Assembly: GCA_963281255.1 (NCBI GenBank)
Contig: OY725492.1
Span: 3,091,104-3,155,103, forward strand
Length of the DNA: 64,000 nucleotides
Source: Aphrocallistes beatrix
Taxonomy: Eukaryota > Porifera > Hexactinellida > Sceptrulophora > Aphrocallistidae
Direction: 5' to 3'
The notes below the pieces were generated by a model. That model ran no database searches, had not been told where the DNA came from, and saw nothing but the letters and a program-made list of their open reading frames with translations. Below, one piece after another: positions 55,592-64,000 of the stretch. The position numbers were made by a program, and so were the translations under genes. Each line of letters opens with the position of its first letter. The stretch's first letter is position 1.

Positions 55592-56608
55592 GTAATTTGG
55601 TCCTTCTAGGAATTAGCATTATAAAACACTGCGATTTAAATTTGCTTGAGACTAACTTTCAACGGTTAATCTAGGATAACATATATCGAGTGTACTGGTG
55701 TAGTTTTAGAATACCCTACAGGGTGGCTCATAAGTTCTGATACAAGCTTCATTAAGTATAAAATTTTTTATACTCAAACAATCTTAGTTATTATGGTCTT
55801 TAGAGATCGTAATTCAAATATTTTCAATGGTTTTAAAAGATTTTTCGAGTCTAAGACCTGGAACTGTGTTTTGTAGGGTGAATTTTATGGAGAAAAAATG
55901 TGTCCTGGCACGCAGCGAAAATCGAGAATCAAGGTCACTGCTTCTGTAAAAATAGTCTTCATAATCGATGTTCTATGACGATTTAGCACCAGATACCTTT
56001 CAATCACCATGGAATTATTTCATAAATCCATTGAATTCATTATCAGAAACGAGAGAGTTATAATTTCACTAGATCAAATTAGGTACATTTAGCAAAATCT
56101 CCCAAAATTGCACTTTTTCCACACCACCAAAAATCTGATCCAAATGGTTCTCAATATATACTGATATAAACATCCTATATTTCTACAAATTTTGAGTGTT
56201 CGAGGAAAATGTGAGAGCCAATTTTTCCTAGAATTTGAATACTCTAGAATGATCATTTGGAAAGCAGTGGGCCTTGATTCTCGATTTTCGCTGCGTGCCA
56301 GGACACATTTTTTCCCCATAAAAATCACCATACAAAACATAGTTCCAGGTCTTAGACTCTAAAAATCTTTTAAAACCATTGAAAATATTCGAATCACGAT
56401 CTCTAAAGATCATAATAACTAAGATTGTTCGAGTATAAGAAATTTTATACCTAATGAAGCTTGGCACAGAACTTATGAGCCACCCTGTATACTATTTGAT
56501 AATTATTTTATTTGTTTTTAATTACAAAATATACTAAATGAAAAAAGTGAGTCACATCGCGGGAGTACGCAAAGTGCGCCTGTATTTCTAAATCTAAAAT
56601 GAATATAG
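55592..56608 (+). other. RNF213 intron with one miniature element
   Basis: GTAATT ... AATATAG. Mostly occupied by the element at 55719-56487. Confidence 0.8.
55719..56487. mobile_element. CAGGGTGGCTCATAAGTTCTG family, complete copy
   Basis: TA-flanked, 769 bp, foldback structure like the 53953 copy; ends CAGGGTGGCTCATAAGTTCT on both sides. Confidence 0.9.
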
Positions 56609-56910
56609 AATCGTGTATGAGAGAGATGAGCCAGAGCCTAATAATCCAGTACCTCAGTTGTGGCGCTACAGAACTATTGTGAGTCTGGATCACTTTTCAC
56701 AGAGCTTTAGTACTGCTGAGCTGAATATAAGAGAGAAGTGCCCCATCATCGACAAGTTTTTGAAGGAAGAACGCAGTTTATATGTGACTCGTTATTTGCC
56801 AGACATTGTGCAGCTACAGCGTAGAGTGGGAGAGAAGTTCCTTCATCGATTGGACAGACGCGAGTCTATCACCACTACTATCGGAGATTTCTTGAGAGGA
56901 CTGAGAGCAG
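56609..56910 (+). CDS. RNF213: RNF213 C-terminal exon b
   Basis: Phase 2 in, phase 1 out (GCAG before GTACTG). Contains CPIIDKFLKEERSLYVTRYLPDIVQLQRRV, matching human VPILWHFLQKEAELRLVKFLPEILALQRDL, and GDFLRGL. Followed by a 69-bp intron. Confidence 0.92.
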
Positions 56911-56979
56911 GTACTGCTAGTTTCTATGTTTGATTTAGATATACGTTTTACATCATTGACTACGATTATCCAAATCTAG

Positions 56980-57238
56980 AAAACCGTGAAGAAGCAGAGG
57001 AGTACGGTAGGCTGGTAGAGAGTCTGGATGTAGCGTGGTCTATGATCGGAGAAGAAGTTAAGGTGAAAGGTCGTCTCCGAAAAGAAGAAGTGCTAGAACA
57101 ACAAATAACCCCTGCTACCCCTCTGGCCTACCTACTCCCCTCTACAAGAGGAGAGGGACTGTTAATCACCTCACTCACTGACTATCTATTATTAGTGCAT
57201 AATTCATTTGTCTATGCATACAGAAGCATCGTGAAGGG
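56980..57238 (+). CDS. RNF213: RNF213 C-terminal exon c
   Basis: Acceptor CAAATCTAG, phase 1 in, phase 2 out at GGGTATGT. TPLAYLLPSTRGEGLLITSL and DYLLLVHNSFVYAY match human FEILLPRRRGLGLCATALVSYLIRLHNEIVYA. Followed by a 67-bp intron. Confidence 0.92.
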
Positions 57239-57305
57239 GTATGTGGTTTTGAAGGAAAAGCAGCTAATTATTAATGGGATATTAGCCATGACATTTGTAT
57301 TGCAG

Positions 57306-57585
57306 ATCTCGTGGCGACAAGATTCCTCTAAGAGATGTGACTGCATGTCACATGATAGAGTACGAGGAGCATATCCAACCACTGCTGCTGTCTCACGCTC
57401 ACTACTCACTAGCTCTTGGTCAGGGGACGCAGATCAGGTACGATTTTGATGGAGTAGAGAAACAGTTGATGGAGCAGCTGATTCAGAGCAAGCCTCTCAT
57501 TGCTGCAGAGCATCTGCGCTTTGAGTACAGTCGTGAGGCCTACAACCTAGGAGTGTTCGAGCAGGTGCGACACAAGGTGCAGCAG
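57306..57585 (+). CDS. RNF213: RNF213 C-terminal exon d
   Basis: Acceptor ATTGCAG, phase 2 in, phase 0 out at CAG before GTTAGT. VTACHMIEYEEHIQPLLLSH and YDFDGVEKQL match human VTELHVISYEVERDLTPLILSN and EFDLEKIQRQ. Confidence 0.93.
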
Positions 57586-57812
57586 GTTAGTATTTTATGA
57601 TATACGTGCGTGTAGTGAATTGTGTTATTTATCAGGATCGTAGGATACTGATGGTAAGGCTATAACCTTACAAGTAAGTTTGTCCAATCATAGCATTCTA
57701 TAGACTAAGGCGCTTTACTTTTAACCATGGATGAAGTAGTATCCCCGGCATTTTCATATCATTGAAAATATATCGCTCTATATATCTATATATTTAACTA
57801 TATATCCAAATA

Positions 57813-58476
57813 CAGTCAAACTTCCGATAGTGAACACCTCTGATTAGTGAACACATCGTTAGTTAACTATAGTTGCTTATTTTAGCACTATCTATATACA
57901 GTGGATATCGGTTATAAGAACACCGGTTATAAGAACATGTCGGTTATAAGAACCATTTATTTGGGAACGGATTCTTCTCTATTCAATACTATTTAAACAG
58001 AACCGGTTATAAGAACATCTAATATCGGTTATAAGAACATTCTATCAATAATTTCTAGAACTATTAGTAGTAAAGTTCTCATTTTTTCATTCATACACAA
58101 CCAATTTTGTAATATAATCTTCTACCTCGCTTACCTTTTCGAGCTTACAACTATTTATTAGGGTAGGGACCAATCTTCTTATAGCCGATAAAAATAACAA
58201 AATATGTTCTCACAACCGACAATAGATGTTCTTATAAACGATAAAAATAACAAAATATGTTCTTATAACCGACATATCCGACCTCTTATGTCGGTTATAA
58301 GAACATGTTCTTATAACCGAAATACTGTTATAAGAACATTTTTTTCAACTCCCAACGATGTTCTTATAACCGGTTTCCACTGTAACTCAATTAAGATAAA
58401 CATCTGGTTAATGAACACCTCGGTATACTGAACAAAATCTCGGGTCCCAAGGTATTCATATAGAGAAGTTTGACTG
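57813..58476. mobile_element. TA-flanked miniature element, CAGTCAAACTTC ends (host)
   Basis: Left CAGTCAAACTTCCGATAGTG, right (inverted) CAGTCAAACTTCTCTATATG; TA flanks; words such as GTGAACACCTC. Split by 57899-58382. Confidence 0.85.
57899..58382. mobile_element. TA-flanked miniature element of GGTTATAAGAAC repeats (nested)
   Basis: Ends CAGTGGATATCGGTTATAAG / CAGTGGAAACCGGTTATAAG, TA flanks. The body has about a dozen GGTTATAAGAACAT words in both orientations. Confidence 0.9.
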
Positions 58477-58576
58477 TACTCAAATCCGTTGTCTAAATAT
58501 GTTTTACAATCATGTTGTGGAATTGGCTATTTTTAGAACAAATGCATTTCCCTAGCAACGCTGGAATATGTAAATT

Positions 58577-59600
58577 CATAGCCTACTGTATATTATTTGT
58601 CTAAATTCAATGGTTTACGAGTTATTAGACAATTTATCATATTGGTCACATTTGGTCATTTGTCGAATATCTCGTAAACCATTAAATTTCGACGTCTAAA
58701 TTATATTATCACTTAATAGAAAACAAGCGCGCTTCGCTTGCTTGCGCTGCGCGGCTGACGGACACTTTATGTCCGCCGGAGGCTCCCTTCGGTTGCCTGG
58801 GGTCACATTGGTTAATTATATGGGAGATAACATCTCTAAATATGTCCATCTTAGTGTTAAAATCGATATCACTCGAAAAATCACCAAATTTGTCAATTTT
58901 AAAATTTTTGAAAAACTGAAAACCTGAAATTTCTAATTATAAAAAAGGTGACAATGACGTCATAATTCCATGATGAGTCGACATTTTCGTCTGAGGTCAG
59001 AACTTAGTCGAGCCATAGCCAAAAGACTCCCACATGCCCAAAAATCAGCTTTCTCTGCCTACCAGTTTCTTCAATCAATTCGTTACAGATAGATAGATAT
59101 ATACACACATACACATTAATCGAGTTTTAATAGTAAGGATAATCTATTCGCTATCAAATGGAATTACATTTGAATGTCTGGCTCTTGCGGTTTTCAGGAT
59201 ATGACCCGAACTAACCGAAACACGTTTCCATAGCAACACTAGAATGTAGCAACATTCCATGAAAAATTCCAAATTTTTCGTATTAACCCATTCACATCTC
59301 AGTTCTATGCGGAAAATTTTATAATAAAAACACTTAGAAGTAGTGCCCTTAAACGACCTCTAAAAATCACTAAATTTGTCACAAATATAACCTATTGCGC
59401 AACCATATGGTAACTAATCTAAATTTTAACAACGGATATGGGTACTTTGACACCATATTTATATATACTGGTAATACACAAGCTCGATTGTGCTTTGTTA
59501 ATGATTTATGGCAGCCCATGTATTATTTCAACCATCTTCTACCGCATCCCTAGTCCCAAATCCACAAGTTACTGTGAGGCCTTATATACAGTAGGCTATG
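58577..59600. mobile_element. Palindromic CATAGCC...GGCTATG element, copy P4
   Basis: 7-bp duplication GTAAATT (58570-58576, 59601-59607). The right arm is near full length; the left arm is mostly deleted. A family X copy (58722-59140) sits in the middle. The flank (CCCTAGCAACGCTGGAATATG) itself resembles the inner arm of this family, so P4 may have inserted into an older copy. Confidence 0.85.
58722..59140 (+). repeat. Family X, copy X6
   Basis: Begins with the head CAAGCGCGCTTCGCTTGCTT and ends CGTTACAGATAGATAG ... ACTCGATTTTAATAGTAAGG-type tail. One TGACGTCA block is deleted. Confidence 0.75.
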
Positions 59601-59743
59601 GTAAATTCCAATGGTTTTTACACAATTCTGAACAACTGGCCCATAGTGAGATTTCCTGTGCAAATTAAGCATTCAATATGTCATAAAGACTGTAGAAAAC
59701 AGGTCAGAAAATGGCCTAGTATATGGCATGTCTTCTCTAATAG

Positions 59744-59956
59744 ACTGAGTTGAAAGAAACTGTGTGGAGAGCTATCAAAGAGGACATGAACAACCTCGAA
59801 GCAGTGAGTGACGTGCTGCTAGTGTTAGATGTCGTGATTGGATTCTTAGCCTCAGCGGGAGGGGACCCTGAACAGAAATTATTCTCGTATCTCCACGGCG
59901 TCTTAAGATATCCTCAGACTTCCCAAGGAGCGGCTTCCTTAATGCAGAGTAAAAGG
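59744..59956 (+). CDS. RNF213: RNF213 C-terminal exon e
   Basis: Phase 0 in and out (AGG before GTTAGT). VSDVLLVLDVVIGFLASAGG matches human CEVLSVVEVTLGFLSTAGG, the best-conserved part of the C-terminal domain. Followed by a 76-bp intron. Confidence 0.95.
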
Positions 59957-60032
59957 GTTAGTTTGAATTTTCCATTCATTTTACTCATTTAATTTATACA
60001 TATATTAATTATTCGTTTATTTTGTTGTGCAG

Positions 60033-60122
60033 GCAGAGGGCGTGATACGTCTGAAACACGTGCTCAGCTTCTGGAAGTTCCTGTCCTTAGAAAAGGCCCG
60101 TAAGATCTCTATCCTCGGTCAG
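60033..60122 (+). CDS. RNF213: RNF213 C-terminal exon f
   Basis: Exactly 30 codons between TTGTGCAG and GTTAGT, phase 0 both sides. RLKHVLSFWKFLSLEKA matches human QLKHTIALWQFLSAHKS. Confidence 0.93.
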
Positions 60123-60532
60123 GTTAGTACTCACTGCTCCACTACATCTATTGTCTGTAGTGAACAACCTAAACCAGGAATTTGCCGATACCGAAGCCGT
60201 ATTTCGGTATTTCGGCATTTCGGCTACTAATTGTAAGATAATAAATATCATAATATTTAATTGTCACTGTTATCTTATATATTAAAATGCTAACATTTTT
60301 TGTGTTTGTCCGAATTTATTGAAGAATTGGCAAGTCGTAGAGATATGAAAATTGGCATGTAGGTGTCAAATGATATGACTACGATTAAGTTCTAAGATCT
60401 AAGCGGAATTTTCACTCCTCTACAAAAAAAATGGAAAACAATTTTTCACACCTTTTCTATACAAAATAAACGACAACACTATCACAATAGAAATCATCCT
60501 TACTATTAAAACTCGATTAATGTATATATATA

Positions 60533-60719
60533 CAGTCGACTCCGCTTAATAGGGCCACTGTTTAATCGGGTCAACCGCTTAATCGGGCCACTTTTGGCCG
60601 GACCGGAATAGCTCTCACACATAGAAGCTTATACAAATATTTTCGGTTAATAGGGTTCTCCGCTTAATCGGGGTAAAATGTCCTCTGACCGATGTGGCCC
60701 TATTAAGCGGAGTCGACTA
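60533..60719. mobile_element. CAGTCGACTCCGCTTAATAG element, copy 2
   Basis: Same 187-bp structure as 29399-29586; the right terminal bases are slightly degraded (AGTCGACTAT). Confidence 0.87.
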
Positions 60720-60736
60720 TATATGTATATATATAT

Positions 60737-61135
60737 ATGTAACGAATTGATTGAAGAAACTGCCGGTCACAGAAAGCTGATTTTTGGCTATGGCTCCACT
60801 AAGTTATGAGCTCAGACGAAAATGTCGACTCATCGTGGAATTATGACGTCATTGTCACCATTATTATTACTAGAAATTTCAGTTTTTCGACTCTAACTCA
60901 GTCATTTTAGGTGATAGAAGGCTGATATTTTAATAGAATGTGTATATTAATATACCTCACATATGAAAACTATCATCAAAAATGATGACTCATCACTCTG
61001 TTATGACGTCATCATTACGCATCAAAATTTAAAAAATTGATTTTTCTTGTGATATCGATTATAGCAATAGGACAGACGTATTTAGAGATGTTATCACCCT
61101 TATAATTAATCAATATTACCCCAGGCGCCCGCAGG
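60737..61135 (-). repeat. Family X, copy X7 (inverted)
   Basis: From GTAACGAATTGATTGAAGAA through AATTATGACGTCATTG, TGATGACTCATCA and TTATGACGTCATCATTAC to ATTACCCCAGGCGCCC. Confidence 0.75.
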
Positions 61136-61598
61136 CATGGGTTTTTAGGGGTGTAGATTTCGAATATCATATTTTCACGTCTATATGATAAATTATATGT
61201 TTACTTTTGTTTACAATGGATACATAAAGTCAACAGATCTCAAAAATAGGCTATAGGCTGGCTTCCAACGGTTGACATGGGGTTCTCAGGGGTGTAGATT
61301 TAGAATATTATATTTTCGGATCAATATGAGAAATTATTTGTTTACAATATTTATATAAAGTAAAGAAATCCCAAAATAGGTTAGATTGAGTAACTCCTGG
61401 CGCCCGCAGGGCGATTTTGTGGACACACAGTGTCCGCAAGCCGCGCAGCGCAAGCAAGTGAAGCGCGCTTGTATTAATTAACTTCATGAATCAACTTCAT
61501 AAATACAAGTAGATTCTGAACTAACTTTCCTATAAATACAATGGCAATGTGTGTTTCTAATTACAATATCGTGCTCATTCATCTCTGATATTGTACAG

Positions 61599-61768
61599 GT
61601 ACCATTCTCTTCTCTGAGAGAAGAGTTCCTAGAAGGAGTGAGCGAGGAGGAGATAAAGCAACTTGAGCACAGCTGCGATCATTATCCGATAGAGAAAGTC
61701 CTCCTGTATCTACATGACTTCATACTCTTCTTCGTCAGAGATAGAGACGATGACGAGAAGAATTTCGG
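61599..61768 (+). CDS. RNF213: RNF213 C-terminal exon g
   Basis: Phase 0 in, phase 2 out (GG before GTTAGT). VSEEEIKQLEHSC and LLYLHDFILFFVRD match human LSPENAKLLSTFL and LLELHEMIILKLKN. Confidence 0.93.
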
Positions 61769-62742
61769 GTTAGTTGTTAATGAGTCAAGACACTCACAAG
61801 ATCACTCTTGTACAGTACAGTGCACCCTCGCTAATCCGAACAGCTCTGTGCCAATGATCGAAAAAATCGTTCGGATTAGTGAATTTTTTCCGATTAGTGA
61901 AATAACATTAATTCAATTGGATATTAACTATAATACATTTGTATCGCTAGAACACTAAGAATAATATTCTGTTATGATTGCTTTTTAACGAGGTTTCTCA
62001 ATTATTGAAAAATATAATTTTATAAACATTGATTTAAAGCATAGAGGCGAATAAGATTATATTTTGAGTGGGAGTGTAATAATTGAGTGTTCGGATTAGC
62101 GAGGGTGCACTGTACTTAGTCTCCCATCATAATATTTCCAGTGTGCTTCCTATTACTAAGCTTACTAATAAATGAAAATGAATTATTAATTATTTAAATT
62201 TATAATATACAACAAAGGATTTGATATTTCTTCCAGGATTAAGCAATGTTAATACCGTGTACTACGTAGTATATCATGTGCAGTTTTTAAGCTGTTTGGG
62301 GTATAAATCTTCATCTTTGAGAAGTTTCTAATAAAGAATTTCCAAATTCATGTTTCATAATTCGTTCCCATTTTCTAATGAATGTCAACTTAGCCTACAA
62401 TTTTGAATTGATGATCCAAAATACCTAAAAATAGAGCAGGAATCTCAAATTATGCTATTTTTCCAAATTTGTACATATATATATCAGACCAGTTCCAATA
62501 TTGAATAATATACGTAAGGAGGTAAAGGTTTAAGTAACACGAAATAATATCTTTCCAAACATACTGACTAAGTATTTATACTAATCATTACCAATTAACT
62601 TTACTAACGAATTACGCCTATCGATCCTAGCCTAAATATCTCTTTAACTTATAATAGTATTGCTAACCTATTTAAACTATCCGTATACATACACACAACA
62701 TAATATAGTGCAAACTACGTTTCGAACTTATTCCATCTTCAG
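61769..62742 (+). other. Last RNF213 intron
   Basis: GTTAGT ... CATCTTCAG. Holds the element at 61818-62112 only 49 bases after the donor; the remaining ~630 bases show nothing recognisable. Confidence 0.8.
61818..62112. mobile_element. TA-flanked miniature element, CAGTGCACCCTCGCTAATCC ends
   Basis: 295 bp with perfect 20-base inverted ends CAGTGCACCCTCGCTAATCC, TA on both sides, and TTCGGATTAG words. Tc1/mariner type. Confidence 0.93.
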
Positions 62743-62905
62743 GTTGAAAGATAGCGTAGTGGAGTATGCAGACGAGAACGAATGGAATCTACCTCAAGGA
62801 TTCTCCAAACAATTCCCTGACGCAGTCAAATTGTCTCAATGTGCCGCAGCTTGGGCTGTATTAGCTCGGAAAGAAGACAGAATATTAAATCCTGAAGCTC
62901 ATTAG
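62743..62905 (+). CDS. RNF213: RNF213 terminal exon
   Basis: Phase 2 in. LKDSVVEYADENEW...GFSKQFPDAVKLSQCAAAW ends at TAG, matching human LRDTLVSYMQTKESEILPEMASQFPEEILLASCVSVW at the extreme C-terminus. Downstream (62906-63716) has no AATAAA I can see and no other gene. Confidence 0.94.
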
Positions 62906-63716
62906 CAGCCAGCATTTTAGTGGCATATAATGCCATCAAATTAATTTATAATATCTCGCTTTTGTCTTTTAGTTACAATATCGGTGAATTTGTTCTTAAG
63001 CTTCTCACCTTTGTTTTTCAGTCGAGCGATACTGTATTTGCTAGTTTATTTTTGTTGTTTTGGTAAATGGAGTTCTAAAACTTTTAGATCTAGACCACAG
63101 TGAAAAATTGGATTTTGTACTTCTTTGGATTTGATTGTCATACATCTATATATGTTTGTTTTGTATTTCCTTGTGACAAATATTCTCAATGTTAAATAAT
63201 AATTTTTGTAATTTAGTTTTACTACATAAGAACACTGCACTGATCTTGAGGCTAGGGAAAAATCATTTTCGTGCGCATTACTAGCCACGTCCGTATATGT
63301 AATCTTTCTATTGCTAACCTGTGTACACAGTCGTAGCCAACTGAATCTAGGACGAGGCCAGGTTGCAGCACAGAATGGTTGGGTTGAGGCTTGACCATAT
63401 GTGCTGCAACCTCGCTCTGCCTCTGTAGGCTATTTTAATTTTGCATAAATCTATGATTGTGGTGCAGGATATTTCTTTGATTTCTCCTTTCGTTTTGAAA
63501 ATTGAAATAATATTTATTGTCCTAAATTTAATCAAAAATGTTGCATTTCATTGTTTGTTTCTCACATTAGTTTCTCGCGCTTATTAGCAACTAGTTTTGC
63601 TCATAGATGGTTGCTAATACGCGAAGTTAATAAGAGAACAGAATTAACACAAAATCTTCGCCTGAGACCTGAAGATTGATTGCTAATATAGCAATATTGC
63701 TAATAAGGAAATGCCA
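62906..63716 (+). other. RNF213 3' flank
   Basis: T-rich 3' untranslated or intergenic sequence; no gene or repeat recognised. Confidence 0.5.

Positions 63717-63747
<31 letters not shown>
63717..63747. repeat. (CT)n(AT)n microsatellite
   Basis: CTCTCTCTCT followed by about 17 bases of AT, adjoining the next element. Confidence 0.9.
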
Positions 63748-64000
63748 CTACCCGGACAAAAGTATTTGCACACTTCATTATCTTACGTGCATTTAATACT
63801 AAAATGGGTCTATTCATGAAGATTAAAACTCCGAAACGGTAAGTGATACAACTAATCGGGTTTTCGAATTAGTTTTTGTAGGATATTTCTAATCAATTAC
63901 TAATTCCGAATTATTTCAAATTATCAATCACTGCCACCTTGTGCTACATATGTCCCTTTTTATCACTATACATGATGGTGATGTACTACCCCTTGTGCCA
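63748..64000. mobile_element. Tc1/mariner-type element end, cut by the window edge
   Basis: CTACCCGGACAAAAGTATTTGCACAC resembles the CACTGCCTGAACAAAAGTATTCGTACAC end; the body also keeps the CACTGCCACCTTGTGCTACATAT-type block. Right end is outside the window. Confidence 0.6.

Larger units (their letters stand above)
57586..59743 (+). other. RNF213 intron carrying three nested element groups
   Basis: GTTAGT ... CTCTAATAG. Contains 57813-58476 with 57899-58382 inside it, and P4 (58577-59600) with a family X copy inside it. Confidence 0.8.
60123..61598 (+). other. RNF213 intron with repeats
   Basis: Contains 60401-60490 (shared with 30610), the element 60533-60719, an inverted family X copy (60737-61135), a ~120-bp unit with GGGTGTAGATTT present twice (61145 and 61295), and an inverted family X head relic (61400-61475). 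Acceptor ATTGTACAG. Confidence 0.75.

Noticed and set aside
59438..59668. A 76-codon open frame at the right end of P4
   Set aside because: It lies across the element terminus and flank, with the other palindromic copies broken at the same place.

Overview
The window is nuclear DNA of an AT-rich, intron-containing, repeat-rich animal, most likely a non-vertebrate metazoan. Four host genes are readable on the + strand in the order SAS10/UTP3 (3' end only), PRPP-synthetase-associated protein (PRPSAP), B-type cyclin, and an RNF213 (mysterin) orthologue. I cannot name the species.

Layout. Positions 1-5031 hold three compact genes; the first two are only 168 bp apart. Position 7029 opens RNF213, which runs to the stop at 62905. 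Its first coding exon is one open frame of 11,730 bp (3,910 codons). It covers the N-terminal region, the stalk and the six-AAA motor, with intact P-loops in the third and fourth AAA modules. Two further exons (28201-28354 and 29958 to about 30431) start the E3 shell. Eight C-terminal exons (55426-62905) encode the end of the protein with matching splice phases. I found no exon for the RING or the RZ finger in the 25 kb between them. That interval contains a 200-N assembly gap (39397-39596), so the module is either in the gap, lost, or too diverged for me to see.

The RNF213 introns are packed with nested transposons: hAT-type elements with 8-bp target duplications, many TA-flanked Tc1/mariner-type miniature elements, a palindromic family with CATAGCC...GGCTATG ends and 7-bp duplications, a broken Ty3/gypsy retrotransposon, and small transposase, THAP and mariner fragments. 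Several insertions are so young or so clearly nested that their empty site can be read elsewhere in the window.

The most unusual items are: (i) a 1.2-kb terminal-inverted-repeat element at 44496-45714 that carries an OTU-type cysteine protease frame; (ii) a palindromic-family element at 23068-24860 that is almost filled by an uninterrupted gag/protease/reverse-transcriptase frame of gypsy type; (iii) a 955-bp element at 42731-43685 whose arms are arrays of a ~36-bp unit; and (iv) an RNF213 gene with an enormous single exon and no visible RING. All identifications come from reading the sequence against remembered family motifs; no search was run.
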